Shown here in pieces: positions 9,514 through 18,980 of a DNA stretch of 64,000 nucleotides (position 1 is the first letter of the stretch; the number at the start of each line of letters is the position of its first letter). Below the pieces are notes generated by a model. It was not told where the DNA came from. It was given only the letters and a program-made list of their open reading frames with translations, and did no database searches. Where the stretch lies: contig LS483371.1 of NCBI GenBank assembly GCA_900475325.1, positions 930,001 through 994,000 on the forward strand, in the 5' to 3' direction. A program made the translations under genes and the position numbers. This DNA is from Paucimonas lemoignei. Lineage in GTDB: Bacteria; Pseudomonadota; Gammaproteobacteria; Pseudomonadales; Pseudomonadaceae.

Positions 9514-9540
9514 GGGCTGCCGCAAACGGCAGCCCGCTTT
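9514..9540 (+). terminator. Hairpin between paralogues A and B
   Basis: GGGCTGCCG (9514-9522) and CGGCAGCCC (9527-9535) form a perfect 9-bp stem with a CAAA loop, followed by GCTTT. It may act as a partial terminator or as an mRNA 3' end stabiliser, so that the first gene is expressed more than the next two. Confidence 0.6.
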
Positions 9541-9563
9541 CAACACTGAAAAGCGAGGCCGTA

Positions 9564-10253
9564 ATGGATGACGGAATGTGTAGTGCGTGTATAAGTGCCG
9601 GTCATGTGCTGTTTTTTGCAGACGGTGTAAGCAAACAGCTAAAAGAGGATGTTATAAGCGCGAGCTTATATATTCAATTGGCCGCTTTAGATAAATATCT
9701 GAAATACGATGATTTTGACGGGTGGAGTAACAAGTGCAAGAAGCTGATGACGCTTTCTGGTTGGCTCAGCCTGCGGGAAACCAGTCAGCACTATACTTGC
9801 GACGGTCAGGCCTCCGCACAATTGGATAAGTCATTGCTCACTCTGCTTGAAGCATCTGTGCCCGCCACCTTATTGGCGCACCTCCAGAAGTTTCTCGCTG
9901 ATCTACCAGCGCTATCCGGTGGTCAGGCTGGACTGACTCTATTGGGCGAGTACGCAATGGACTCGCGGCCAGGCACGGATCAAGCTTCCTTGTCCCTGCA
10001 AATCAGCTTCGTAGACGCCGAGTCGATGATCACCACGGTTTTCCTTTCGTCAAAAATGCTCAAGCCGAACAATCAGGTCGACCTTTACGCGCATTTTGCA
10101 GCCGAGCGAATGAATGGCAGTCTGGACATCACCGTCGTCTGCATGGAGTTTGTTGAACGGCAATACCGGCGGGTTCGAGGGCGCATCCTGGCTGAAGTGG
10201 GCGCCGTGAAAAACAATCTGGTGATCGCTCTGGACGGAGGCAAAGATGAATAA
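9564..10253 (+). CDS. Unknown protein, paralogue B of a three-gene cluster
   Basis: A 229-residue protein of no family I recognise. It shares a layout with its two neighbours: an N-terminal helical part containing KEDVISASLYIQLAALDKYL and then DGWSNKCKKLMTLSGWLSL, a Leu-rich middle (SLLTLLEASVPATLLAHLQKF), and a beta-rich C-terminal part ending in a basic helix (VERQYRRVRGRILAEV). Several cysteines near the N-terminus (MDDGMCSAC) are not shared. No signal peptide or membrane helix is evident. The ATG at 9564 is preceded by GCGAGG. Its end overlaps the third gene by 8 bases, so these two are translationally coupled. Confidence 0.78.
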   Translation: MDDGMCSACISAGHVLFFADGVSKQLKEDVISASLYIQLAALDKYLKYDDFDGWSNKCKKLMTLSGWLSLRETSQHYTCDGQASAQLDKSLLTLLEASVPATLLAHLQKFLADLPALSGGQAGLTLLGEYAMDSRPGTDQASLSLQISFVDAESMITTVFLSSKMLKPNNQVDLYAHFAAERMNGSLDITVVCMEFVERQYRRVRGRILAEVGAVKNNLVIALDGGKDE

Positions 10254-10881
10254 GCCATCCAATATTCTGCTGGGCGGGAGCAACCTCATTTCTTTTTCAG
10301 CAGGCACCCTGGCTGAGGAAAAGTCCGACATTCTAGACTGTCTCGCTTACGCCGAGATTAAAGCCAGCGACCGATATAACCGCAAGCGTCATTGGGCTCA
10401 ATGGGTCGATCGGTACCAGCTTGAACTCTATAAGAATGGTTTCGAGATTACCGACGCGCTACCCGGCGAACGACTGGTGCTGACAGACCCCAGAGACCTG
10501 TATTCGGTTGTCAGCGATGCTCTGGAGACCGGCGAGAATCGAGAACTGGAACGCTTGGCTCGCTCTTCATTTCTGGCTCTGCTGGGTAGTGAAGACGGCC
10601 AGACGTTATTTCGAACCTGGTTCAGCAAAGAGCGCAGCGAAAACGTCCAGATCATTCCTTGTATCAGGGATGCTCATGGGCGAATTGAAATCCTGTTTTG
10701 TGGCCTTGAGCTGGTCATTGCGACGACCGAAAGCAGTTGGTTCGAAGGCTCACGGTCAAAGATAGCAATCACGATTTCCGGTGGAGAGTACCGCTACAGC
10801 TCGGCGAACTACGAACGATATCGACAAAAAGTAGACTCGTTTCTGGAGGCGCATACCCGTGAGTCAATACGCAATATTTAA
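10246..10881 (+). CDS. Unknown protein, paralogue C of a three-gene cluster
   Basis: A 211-residue protein of unknown function. It has the same order of recognisable blocks as its neighbours: KSDILDCLAYAEIKASDRYNRKRHW, then QWVDRYQLELYKNGFEI, then LFRTWFSKE, a beta-rich segment with a D-A-H-G-R turn (IRDAHGRIEILFCGLELVI) matching the D-G-D turn in the first protein, and the closing YERYRQKVDSFLEAH helix. A strong ribosome site (GGAGG) sits 5 bases before the ATG. It is the last gene of the operon and faces the marC gene, which ends 30 bases away. Confidence 0.78.
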   Translation: MNKPSNILLGGSNLISFSAGTLAEEKSDILDCLAYAEIKASDRYNRKRHWAQWVDRYQLELYKNGFEITDALPGERLVLTDPRDLYSVVSDALETGENRELERLARSSFLALLGSEDGQTLFRTWFSKERSENVQIIPCIRDAHGRIEILFCGLELVIATTESSWFEGSRSKIAITISGGEYRYSSANYERYRQKVDSFLEAHTRESIRNI

Positions 10882-10911
10882 CGCGCGGCTCTCAAGAGGC
10901 TCGAATCCGGA

Positions 10912-11508
10912 TCACCGCACCAGATAACCCTGCACCCCGGTAAAGATGATCTGCGCCGCCAGCGCACAGACAAACAACCCCATCAACCTGCTGACAATCT
11001 GCAAACCCTGGTCGCCGAGGATGCGTTCGATGTGGTCGGACAAATACAGCACCACGCCCACGGTGAAGCTTGCAAGGGCGATGCTGAGGATGGCGGTGAG
11101 TTTGTCGTCCCAGTGCGGTTGGCTGACGCCCATGACCAGCAGGGCGCCGATGGTGCCGGGGCCGACGGTCAGGGGGATGGTCAGCGGCACGATGGTCACG
11201 TCCTGCTGAACGTTGTCGGTCTGCACAACTGACTTGCCCTGCGCCATCGCCAGGGCGGAGATGAACAGCACGCTGCCTGCACCGATGCGGAATGCATCCA
11301 CGGTGATGCCGAACATGCTGAAAATCATCCGCCCGAACAGGTACAGCAGCACACTTGAGATCAGGGTCCCCAGCGCCACTTTCCACGCCAGGCGGCGCTG
11401 TTCTTTACGCGAGTGGCCGCGGGTCAGGCTGATGAAGCAGGACAGTACGAAGAACGGGCCATAAAGCACCAGCATCTTCAGATAAACGCTGAATAGCACA
11501 TGAAGCAT
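10912..11508 (-). CDS. MarC-family integral membrane protein
   Basis: A 198-residue protein made almost entirely of hydrophobic helices (about six), with the family blocks GPFFVLSCFISLTRGHS near the N-terminus and TIVPLTIPLTVGPGTIGALLV in the middle. MarC/YhgN proteins are inner-membrane proteins sometimes named small neutral amino acid transporters; the real substrate is not established. ATG at 11508. It stands between the unknown three-gene operon, which runs toward it, and retS, and shows no clear operon partner. Confidence 0.92.
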   Translation of the reverse strand: MLHVLFSVYLKMLVLYGPFFVLSCFISLTRGHSRKEQRRLAWKVALGTLISSVLLYLFGRMIFSMFGITVDAFRIGAGSVLFISALAMAQGKSVVQTDNVQQDVTIVPLTIPLTVGPGTIGALLVMGVSQPHWDDKLTAILSIALASFTVGVVLYLSDHIERILGDQGLQIVSRLMGLFVCALAAQIIFTGVQGYLVR

Positions 11509-11582
11509 GGGATGGCTCGGCGGCAGGTAAAGACGTGGGGGAGTCTATCAGGGCACAGTCGCGATGGCTGTGCAGCGGCGGG

Positions 11583-14372
11583 TCAATTTTGTTGATAGAG
11601 GTTACCGACAGACGCCAGTGCCCGGGCCTTGTCCCGTTGAGCTACCCAGTGCTCCACCAGTTCGCGCAGCTGAGACAACTCGACCGGTTTGGACATATGT
11701 CCGTCCATGCCGGCCTGGCGGGCACGGTCCTTATGTTCGGTGAGGATGTGAGCGGTCAGAGCGACCACAGGCGTGCGCACCCGCTGGTTGCCCACTTCCC
11801 ATGCCCGCAGCTTCTCGGTGGCGGTGAAGCCATCAAGGATCGGCATTTCGCAGTCCATCAACACCAGATCGTAGCGTTGCGCTTTCATGGCTCGCAGGGC
11901 TTCCTCGCCGTTGCTTGCGGTATCCGGGTGCAGGTTCAGTTTGCCGAGCATGCCGCGAATCACTTTGGTGGAAATGGTGTTGTCTTCGGCCACCAGGATG
12001 CGGAAGTCACCGGGCACGCTGACCGGGTTGCTGTTCACCGGCGCATGGCTGTGGGCAGAGGTGCCTTTATTGAGCTGGGTCAGCTCGTCGGCCAGGGTGG
12101 TTTTAAGGGTGTAGCCTGCCACCGGCTTGGCCAGGATGCGTTTGATCCCGGCATTGCGGGCGATGATCTTGCTCGGCGCGTTGCTGATGCCGGTCAGCAT
12201 GATCAGCAGGATGTCGTGATTGAGGCTTGGGTCTTCCTTGATCTTGGCGGCCAGTTGCATGCCGGTCATACCGGGCATGTTCTGATCCAGCAGCACCACA
12301 TCGAAGTAGTCGCGCAGATGCGCCTTGGTGCGCAACAGTGCCAGCGCTTCCTTGCCAGACGCAACGGCGCTGACATTCAGGCCCCAGGAGCTGCACTGCT
12401 GGACGAGCACCTTGCGGCAGGTATCGTTGTCGTCGACCACCAGCACGCGCGCGTCCTGCAGCGGGCTGTCCAGGTCAAGGGGCGGCTGTTCCAGGCGATT
12501 GGCTTCCAGCGGCAGGCTGAGCCACAGCGTACTGCCCTGAGTGCCACCGGTCTGGATGCCGAACTCGCCGCCCATCAATACGATCAGTTGCCGGGCAATG
12601 ACAAGCCCCAGATGCCCGCCAAGTTTGCTGGCCGCCATGAAGTTCTTGCTGTGCAACTCTGCCTGCAGCAGGGCCTCACGCTCGCCTGGCGCCATGGCTT
12701 CGCCGCTGTCCTGGACGGCAATGCGCAGGCGCGGCTGACCTGCACGGCTGTCCAGTGCCACCAGCACAAGGATTTCGCCCTCGTCGGTCTTTTTCAGGGC
12801 GTTTTCCAGCAGGCTCAATACCGTCTGGCGTAGCCGCGTAGGGTCACCGCTGATGACCCTCGGTACTTGCGGCTGGATCAGGCTGATCAGCTCGACGTCC
12901 TGTTGCTCGGCCTTGGCGCGGAAGATATTCAGGCAGTCTTCGATCAGGGCGCTGAGGTCGAATTGCACGTCGTCCAGTTCGATCTGTCCGGATTCGAGTT
13001 TGGTGATGTCGAGAATTTCGTTGATCAGGGTCAGCAGCTCATTGCCTGCGCTGTGGACGGTCTGCACGTAATCACGCTGCTTGACCGACAGCGGCGTGCC
13101 TAACAATAGCTCGGTCATGCCCAGCACGCCGTTCATGGGGGTGCGGATTTCATGGCTGATTTTGGCCAGGAACTCAGCCTTGGCGTTGATTTCTGCGGTA
13201 CTGGCAGCTTCATCCCGGCTGAGGCTGAAATTATCTTCAGTGAAGCTGCGATGGCGTTCGCTGATGGCAATGCTCATCAGCAGGCCGCTGCCGCAGAACA
13301 CCGCCAGCAAGGTCAGAATCAGCCATTGCGGGGAAATCCAGGTCAGCCACAACAACGCTGGCAGGATCACCAGGCAACCAATGTTGAAGGTCACCATCGC
13401 CACCACGAACAGGCGCGCAGGCCAGTAGCCCTTCTGCCAGTTCCAGGCGGAGGTGAACAGGATGCTCAGCGTCGCCAGCGTGACCAGCGCGAAGGTCACC
13501 AGGTTCAGTGGCAGGGTATCGACGAACAGCACCAGCAAGCCGCCGAGCGCGATCAGCAATACGCTGCCCATCAACACCCTGCTCAGCAGGACGCTGTTGC
13601 GATGGGCGAAGAAACTTTGGGCATACATCAGACCGGTCATTGCCGCGAGTAACAGGGTCAGGTGGGCGCTGGGAGTCTGGGCGATGTGCCAGGTCTTGAG
13701 CCAGGGAGTCAGCAGGTTCAGCAGCAACAGTGCGCTGAGCGCCAGCAGGCCTTCACACGCCGCCAGCCACAGGTTGGTTTTGGAGCGGGTGTGGGCGTAG
13801 CGCGTCAGGTTCTGCACGATCAGCATGGCCAGGGATCCGAACAGCAGGCCGAACAGAAACGGCTCGCGTTCATCTGCCGCGCTGAGGATCGCGGATTCCA
13901 GGGTGATGTTCGGGCGCAACTGCTGGGTCGAGACCAGCCGCAGGTAAATATCCAGCGGGACATTGCTTTGCGGCAGCGGCAGCATGAAATCACTGGCTCG
14001 CAGGATCTGATTTTGCGGGGGGACGTCGTTGCCGGTGCGAGAGTGGTTGACGATGTTTTCGCCGTCCAGAACATACAGATCCAGGCTGGCCAGATCCGGC
14101 GCAAAGATGCGCAACAGTTGCTCATGTTCAGCCGGTTGCATGCGGTAATGCAGCCAGAGCGCGCCGTTGCGGTCTGCGGCGGTGACCTGATCCAGCCCGG
14201 TGGGGCTGAATTCATTCTGATAGCGGGCCGAACGCACATCGCTCAGCTGCAGATTTGCCTGGTTGTCGAGCAATGTTGACCAACCCGCACTCGGCTCGGC
14301 GTGCGCCGACAGCACGAAGAGCAGGGTAAGCAGCCCGACGGTAAAACCTTTGGCAATCCTGAGCCAGCGCAC
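11583..14372 (-). CDS. retS: Hybrid sensor histidine kinase RetS
   Basis: 929 residues with signal sequence (about 1-25), a periplasmic 7TMR-DISMED2 sensory domain (30-160), seven transmembrane helices (about 172-370), a kinase dimerisation domain with H-box FLAKISHEIRTPMNG (His407), an HATPase-like domain, and two receiver domains with phospho-acceptor Asp696 (VVLLDQNMPG) and Asp840 (LVLMDCEMPI). This architecture and its place next to purD match RetS, which blocks the GacS phosphorelay and so shifts cells between acute and biofilm/T6SS states. The G1 box reads DSGEAM in place of the usual D-x-G-x-G, suggesting weak ATP binding. Start is GTG at 14372 with AAGGGA upstream. It is separated from purD by about 120 bases. 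Confidence 0.95.
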   Translation of the reverse strand: MRWLRIAKGFTVGLLTLLFVLSAHAEPSAGWSTLLDNQANLQLSDVRSARYQNEFSPTGLDQVTAADRNGALWLHYRMQPAEHEQLLRIFAPDLASLDLYVLDGENIVNHSRTGNDVPPQNQILRASDFMLPLPQSNVPLDIYLRLVSTQQLRPNITLESAILSAADEREPFLFGLLFGSLAMLIVQNLTRYAHTRSKTNLWLAACEGLLALSALLLLNLLTPWLKTWHIAQTPSAHLTLLLAAMTGLMYAQSFFAHRNSVLLSRVLMGSVLLIALGGLLVLFVDTLPLNLVTFALVTLATLSILFTSAWNWQKGYWPARLFVVAMVTFNIGCLVILPALLWLTWISPQWLILTLLAVFCGSGLLMSIAISERHRSFTEDNFSLSRDEAASTAEINAKAEFLAKISHEIRTPMNGVLGMTELLLGTPLSVKQRDYVQTVHSAGNELLTLINEILDITKLESGQIELDDVQFDLSALIEDCLNIFRAKAEQQDVELISLIQPQVPRVISGDPTRLRQTVLSLLENALKKTDEGEILVLVALDSRAGQPRLRIAVQDSGEAMAPGEREALLQAELHSKNFMAASKLGGHLGLVIARQLIVLMGGEFGIQTGGTQGSTLWLSLPLEANRLEQPPLDLDSPLQDARVLVVDDNDTCRKVLVQQCSSWGLNVSAVASGKEALALLRTKAHLRDYFDVVLLDQNMPGMTGMQLAAKIKEDPSLNHDILLIMLTGISNAPSKIIARNAGIKRILAKPVAGYTLKTTLADELTQLNKGTSAHSHAPVNSNPVSVPGDFRILVAEDNTISTKVIRGMLGKLNLHPDTASNGEEALRAMKAQRYDLVLMDCEMPILDGFTATEKLRAWEVGNQRVRTPVVALTAHILTEHKDRARQAGMDGHMSKPVELSQLRELVEHWVAQRDKARALASVGNLYQQN

Positions 14373-14492
14373 GTTGAAATCCCTTCGTAGATGAATGCCT
14401 TGTTAACCTGGAAAACGATGAAGTCATTTATCCGAAGCATCAGGTTGGGCGGAAAGCTCGCTGCCCAACCTGACAATCACCCGGCTGAAGAC

Positions 14493-15788
14493 TTACTCCT
14501 GGTCTTCGCCACGTTCGCGGGCAATGGCACGGTAGCCAATGTCACTGCGGTAGAAACAACCTTGCCAATCAATTTTTGCAGCCAGAGCATAGGCGTGTTT
14601 TTGAGCATCGCCCACGGTATCGCCCATGGCGGTTGCGCACAACACGCGTCCACCGCTGGTTACAACCTGGCCATCCTGCAAGGCGGTACCGGCGTGAAAC
14701 ACTTTGCCTGGCAACTGTGCTGCGTCATTCAGGCCGTTGATGGTCGCGCCCTTGGCGTAGTCGCCAGGGTAGCCGCCAGCCGCCAGAACGATGCCCAGGC
14801 TTGGACGTGGATCCCATTGCGCTTCGACTTTGTCCAGGGCCTGGGCCAGAGCGGCCTCGACCAGCAGGACCAGGCTCGATTGCAGGCGCAGCATGACGGG
14901 TTGGGTTTCCGGGTCGCCAAAGCGGCAGTTGAACTCGATAACCTTGGGGTTGCCTGCTTTGTCGATCATCAGACCAGCATAGAGGAAGCCGGTGTAAACG
15001 TTGCCTTCCTCAGCCATGCCTCGGACAGTCGGCCATATGACCAGGTCCATCACCCGCTGGTGAACCTCGGCAGTGACCACCGGGGCAGGGGAGTAGGCAC
15101 CCATGCCGCCGGTATTCGGGCCGCTGTCGCCGTCGCCAACACGTTTGTGATCCTGGCTGGTGGCCATAGGCAATACGTTCTTGCCGTCGACCATGACAAT
15201 GAAGCTGGCTTCTTCGCCATCCAGGAACTCTTCGATCACAACGCGTGAGCCGGCTTCGCCAAAGGCGTTGCCTGCGAGCATGTCACGTACTGCGTCTTCG
15301 GCTTCGGCCAGGGTCATGGCGACGATGACGCCTTTACCGGCTGCCAGGCCGTCGGCCTTGATGACGATCGGAGCACCGACTTCGCGCAGGTAAGCCAGCG
15401 CAGGTTCGATTTCGGTGAAGTTCTGGTAATCGGCAGTCGGGATCTTGTGGCGAGCCAGAAAATCCTTGGTGAAGGCTTTCGAACCCTCCAGCTGAGCCGC
15501 GCCAGCAGTCGGGCCGAAGCAGTCCAGGCCACGGCTGCGGAACAGATCGACAACGCCCGCGACCAGAGGCACTTCCGGGCCGACGATCGTCAGGGAGACA
15601 TTCTTTTCAGCGAAGTCCGCCAGTTGCTCAAGGGCCAGCACGTCGATGTCAACGTTCTCGCACTTGGCTTCGATGGCGGTGCCAGCATTGCCCGGCGCGA
15701 CGAATACTTTGACGACACGCGGGTCCTGAGCGACTTTCCACGCTAGAGCGTGTTCGCGGCCGCCGCTGCCGATGATTAATACATTCAA
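14493..15788 (-). CDS. purD: Phosphoribosylamine-glycine ligase
   Basis: A 431-residue GAR synthetase, the second step of purine synthesis: ATP-dependent joining of glycine to phosphoribosylamine. It carries the N-terminal NVLIIGSGGREHALAWKV, ATP-grasp blocks (APIVIKADGLAAGKGVIVA) and the FNCRFGDPETQ metal-site motif. The start is the TTG at 15788, directly before AAT GTA: AAGGAG lies 6 bases upstream, and the protein then begins at the family's usual position. The open frame continues 9 codons upstream, but that would overrun the ribosome site. Downstream of purH on the same strand. Confidence 0.97.
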   Translation of the reverse strand: MNVLIIGSGGREHALAWKVAQDPRVVKVFVAPGNAGTAIEAKCENVDIDVLALEQLADFAEKNVSLTIVGPEVPLVAGVVDLFRSRGLDCFGPTAGAAQLEGSKAFTKDFLARHKIPTADYQNFTEIEPALAYLREVGAPIVIKADGLAAGKGVIVAMTLAEAEDAVRDMLAGNAFGEAGSRVVIEEFLDGEEASFIVMVDGKNVLPMATSQDHKRVGDGDSGPNTGGMGAYSPAPVVTAEVHQRVMDLVIWPTVRGMAEEGNVYTGFLYAGLMIDKAGNPKVIEFNCRFGDPETQPVMLRLQSSLVLLVEAALAQALDKVEAQWDPRPSLGIVLAAGGYPGDYAKGATINGLNDAAQLPGKVFHAGTALQDGQVVTSGGRVLCATAMGDTVGDAQKHAYALAAKIDWQGCFYRSDIGYRAIARERGEDQE

Positions 15789-15807
15789 AGAAAGACTCCT
15801 TCGGAGA

Positions 15808-15938
15808 AGCTGCAAGCTGCAAGCGACAAGTAAAAGCGGATCGTGCTGCTCTCAATGTGGCTCACGGCTATGAATTAATAAGGCTGCAATGGCAGGCAAC
15901 AGCAATGAATATCTGCTCTTGCTTGCCGCTTGCAGCTA
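15808..15938. repeat. AGCTGCAAGC-type inverted repeat
   Basis: AAGCTGCAAGCTGCAAGCGACAAG near 15808 faces CTTGCCGCTTGCAGCT near 15921-15936. Such arrays are common between Pseudomonas genes. It fills the 169-base gap between purH and purD. Confidence 0.6.
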
Positions 15939-15957
15939 AAAACTTGCCGCTGACACG

Positions 15958-17565
15958 TTAGTGTCTGAAATGCCGCATCCCGGTAAACACCATGGCAATA
16001 CCAGCTTCGTCAGCCGCTGCAATCACTTCGTTGTCGCGCATCGAGCCGCCTGGCTGGATCACCGCAGTGATGCCCACCTTGGCCGCGTTGTCGATGCCGT
16101 CGCGGAACGGGAAGAATGCATCGGAAGCCATGACTGCGCCCTGGACCTGCAAGCCAGCATGCTCGGCCTTGATTGCAGCAATACGAGCGGAGTTGACGCG
16201 GCTCATCTGGCCTGCGCCTACGCCGATGGTCTGGCGATTCTTGGCGTAGACGATGGCGTTGGATTTAACGTACTTGGCGACTTTCCAGGCGAAGATCAGG
16301 TCATGAACTTCCTGCTCGCTTGGCGCGCGCTGGGTCACGACTTTCAGGTCGGCGGAGGTGATCATGGCGATGTCACGGCTCTGTACCAGCAAGCCGCCGT
16401 TGACGCGCTTGTAGTCCCAGGCTGCTTCGCGTTCCATGGCCCATTGGCCGGTGGTCAGCAGACGCACGTTGGCTTTGGTGGCGACCACGGCCTGCGCTTC
16501 AGCGCTGACGCTTGGGGCGATGATCACTTCGACAAACTGACGCTCGACGATGGCCTTGGCTGTTTCAGCATCCAGCTCGCGGTTGAAAGCAATGATGCCG
16601 CCGAAAGCGGATTCGGTGTCGGTGGCGTAAGCCAGTTCGTAGGCCTGACGGATACCGCCTTCGTTATCCAGTGCAACTGCAACGCCGCACGGGTTGGCGT
16701 GCTTGACGATAACGCAGGCTGGCTTGACGAAGCTTTTCACGCATTCCAGCGCGGCGTCGGTATCGGCCACGTTGTTGAAGGACAATTCCTTGCCCTGCAG
16801 TTGCGTAGCGGTGGCAATACCAACTTCGGTCGGGTTGGCTTCAACGTAGAACGCCGCGCTCTGGTGCGGGTTCTCGCCGTAGCGCATTTCCTGGGTTTTC
16901 ACGAACTGGCTGTTGAACGTGCGCGGGAACTCGCTGCGGCCGGAAGTCGACAGGGTCTCGGCGCTCTGGTCAATGCTGCCCAGGTAGTTGGCGATCATGC
17001 CGTCGTATGCTGCGGTGTGCTCGAAAGCCTTGAGCATCAGGTCGAAACGCTGTGCGTAGGTCAGGCCGCCCGCCTTGAGGCCTTCCAGCACCTGAGCGTA
17101 ATCGCTGGCGTTGACCACGATCGCGACGTCTTTATGGTTTTTGGCAGCAGAACGGACCATGGTCGGGCCACCGATATCGATGTTTTCGATGGCGGTCGGC
17201 AGGTCGCAACCTGGTTTGGCGACGGTTGCCTGAAACGGGTAGAGATTGACCGCCACCAGATCGATCGGCTTGATGCCGTGCTCGTTCATGATCGCATCGT
17301 CGATACCGCGACGGCCGAGGATGCCGCCGTGGATTTTCGGGTGCAGGGTCTTGACCCGGCCGTCCATCATTTCGGCGAAGCCTGTGTAATCGGCGACTTC
17401 AACCGCTGCGACGCCATTATCCTGCAGCAACTTGAACGTGCCGCCAGTGGACAGGATCTCGACGCCAAGGGCTTCCAGTTCACGGGCGAATTCAAGGATG
17501 CCGGTCTTGTCGGAAACACTGATCAAGGCGCGGCGGATCGGCAGGCGGGTAGTCTGGTCGGTCAT
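15958..17565 (-). CDS. purH: Bifunctional AICAR formyltransferase / IMP cyclohydrolase
   Basis: A 535-residue enzyme for the last two steps of IMP synthesis. The N-terminal cyclohydrolase domain (1 to about 200) begins [25 protein letters not shown] and has [21 protein letters not shown]. The C-terminal transformylase domain carries KYGENPHQ-type sequence ([14 protein letters not shown]) and [12 protein letters not shown] chose ATG at 17565 ([12 protein letters not shown]), which gives the family's length; in-frame ATGs 5 and 7 codons upstream exist. A terminator and fis lie upstream, so purH probably has its own promoter near 17566-17600. Confidence 0.97.
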   Translation of the reverse strand: MTDQTTRLPIRRALISVSDKTGILEFARELEALGVEILSTGGTFKLLQDNGVAAVEVADYTGFAEMMDGRVKTLHPKIHGGILGRRGIDDAIMNEHGIKPIDLVAVNLYPFQATVAKPGCDLPTAIENIDIGGPTMVRSAAKNHKDVAIVVNASDYAQVLEGLKAGGLTYAQRFDLMLKAFEHTAAYDGMIANYLGSIDQSAETLSTSGRSEFPRTFNSQFVKTQEMRYGENPHQSAAFYVEANPTEVGIATATQLQGKELSFNNVADTDAALECVKSFVKPACVIVKHANPCGVAVALDNEGGIRQAYELAYATDTESAFGGIIAFNRELDAETAKAIVERQFVEVIIAPSVSAEAQAVVATKANVRLLTTGQWAMEREAAWDYKRVNGGLLVQSRDIAMITSADLKVVTQRAPSEQEVHDLIFAWKVAKYVKSNAIVYAKNRQTIGVGAGQMSRVNSARIAAIKAEHAGLQVQGAVMASDAFFPFRDGIDNAAKVGITAVIQPGGSMRDNEVIAAADEAGIAMVFTGMRHFRH

Positions 17566-17601
17566 CTCAATTTCCATCAAAAGCAAAAGGAGTCAATCAG
17601 C

Positions 17602-17634
17602 AAAAAAGGCGACCTCAGCAGCGGGTCGCCTTTT
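17602..17634 (-). terminator. Intrinsic terminator of dusB-fis
   Basis: Read on minus, AAAAGGCGACC (17634-17624) and GGTCGCCTTTT (17614-17604) form an 11-bp stem with a short loop, followed by a T-run. It starts 16 bases past the fis stop and separates fis from purH. Confidence 0.85.
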
Positions 17635-17649
17635 CTGTTTCTGGAATTC

Positions 17650-17970
17650 TTAAAGCAAATCGTACTGCTTGAGTTTCTTGCGCAAAGTGCCGCGATTGAG
17701 GCCCAGCAGCTCGGACGCTTTCGTCTGGTTACCCTTGACGTAGTTCATCACGCATTCGAGCAGTGGTGCTTCGACTTCCGACAACACCAGGTTGTAGACG
17801 TCAGTGACGGGAGCACCTTCGAGGTGGGCGAAATAATTGTGCAGCGCCTTCTCGACGTTGCCGCGCAGGGTCTGACCCTCTTCGCTCGGCGTGTTGAGGT
17901 GCTGTTTCAAATTGACGTTGTCGCTCACGGGTGTCGTTCCACTCACTAAAGTCTCAGTCATCATCGTCAT
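17650..17970 (-). CDS. fis: DNA-binding protein Fis
   Basis: A 106-residue Fis: N-terminal beta-hairpin region, dimer helices ([19 protein letters not shown]) and the C-terminal helix-turn-helix [27 protein letters not shown], which is nearly invariant in gamma-proteobacteria. Fis bends DNA and regulates growth-phase genes. The start at 17970 ([11 protein letters not shown]) is chosen by homologue length; it overlaps the dusB stop as ATGA, matching the known dusB-fis operon. Confidence 0.97.
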   Translation of the reverse strand: MTMMTETLVSGTTPVSDNVNLKQHLNTPSEEGQTLRGNVEKALHNYFAHLEGAPVTDVYNLVLSEVEAPLLECVMNYVKGNQTKASELLGLNRGTLRKKLKQYDLL

Positions 17971-18980
17971 GCGGCCACCTCTTTTTCTTGCCCTGTTTCC
18001 GGGCTTTTGTCGCGTTCGCTGAAGAACTCGCGAACGTTGGCGCATTGTGCTTCTGTATCTTCCAAACGATTGAAGTGGGCGCGGAACTCCCTGGCGCCCG
18101 GCAAGGTTGCGAGATACCAGCCAACATGCTTGCGTGCAATTCGCACGCCCAGCACATCGCCGTAGAAAACGTGGAGCGCTGCCAGATGCTCTAGCAGAAT
18201 GCGTTCCACTTCACTCAATCGCAGTGCCGGCAATGTTTCACCGGTACGCAGGAAGTGTTCTATTTCGCGAAAAATCCACGGGCGCCCTTGAGCAGCCCGA
18301 CCAATCAACAGCCCGTCGGCACCGGTGGCTTGCAGCACATACCGGGCCTTTTGGGGTGAATCAATATCGCCATTGGCAAACACCGGAATGGACACGGCCT
18401 GCTTGATCTCGGCGATGGTGTCGTATTCAGCTTCACCGGTGTACAGATCAGCACGGGTGCGTCCGTGGACGGCCAGCGCTTGAATGCCGGCCTGCTCGGC
18501 GATTTTCGCCACGGTCAGGCCGTTTTTGTTCGCCCGGTCCCAGCCCGTGCGAATTTTAAGAGTGACCGGCACATCAACCGCAGCTACCACAGCCTGCAGG
18601 ATCTCGCTCACCAGTTGTTCGTCTTTCAGTAGTGCTGAGCCCGCGGCCTTGTTGCAGACTTTCTTGGCCGGGCACCCCATGTTGATGTCGATGATCTGCG
18701 CACCCAGTTCGACATTGGCGCGCGCTGCATCGGCAAGCATTTGCGGATCCCCACCGGCGATCTGTACCGAGCGGGGCTCAGGATCACCTTCGTGGATCAT
18801 GCGCAGACGCGATTTGCGGCTGTTCCAAAGGCTCATGTCACTGGTGACCATTTCCGAAACCACCAGACCCGCGCCGAGTTGGCGGCAGAGCTGGCGAAAG
18901 GGCTGGTCAGTGACGCCCGCCATGGGAGCGAGGATCAAGCCGTTCTGCAATGTATACGGACCGATGCGTACCGCCGACAT
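17967..18980 (-). CDS. dusB: tRNA-dihydrouridine synthase B
   Basis: A 337-residue flavoprotein that reduces uridine in tRNA to dihydrouridine with NADPH. Visible family features are [22 protein letters not shown] at the N-terminus, the active-site cysteine in [22 protein letters not shown], and the FMN phosphate region [24 protein letters not shown] at 18980. It leads the dusB-fis operon, as in many gamma-proteobacteria. Confidence 0.96.
   Translation of the reverse strand: MSAVRIGPYTLQNGLILAPMAGVTDQPFRQLCRQLGAGLVVSEMVTSDMSLWNSRKSRLRMIHEGDPEPRSVQIAGGDPQMLADAARANVELGAQIIDINMGCPAKKVCNKAAGSALLKDEQLVSEILQAVVAAVDVPVTLKIRTGWDRANKNGLTVAKIAEQAGIQALAVHGRTRADLYTGEAEYDTIAEIKQAVSIPVFANGDIDSPQKARYVLQATGADGLLIGRAAQGRPWIFREIEHFLRTGETLPALRLSEVERILLEHLAALHVFYGDVLGVRIARKHVGWYLATLPGAREFRAHFNRLEDTEAQCANVREFFSERDKSPETGQEKEVAA

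Noticed and set aside
15961..17949. 662-codon open frame on plus, antisense to purH and fis
   Set aside because: It mirrors the codon pattern of purH, has no family-like sequence and no ribosome site. It is a shadow of a high-GC gene.
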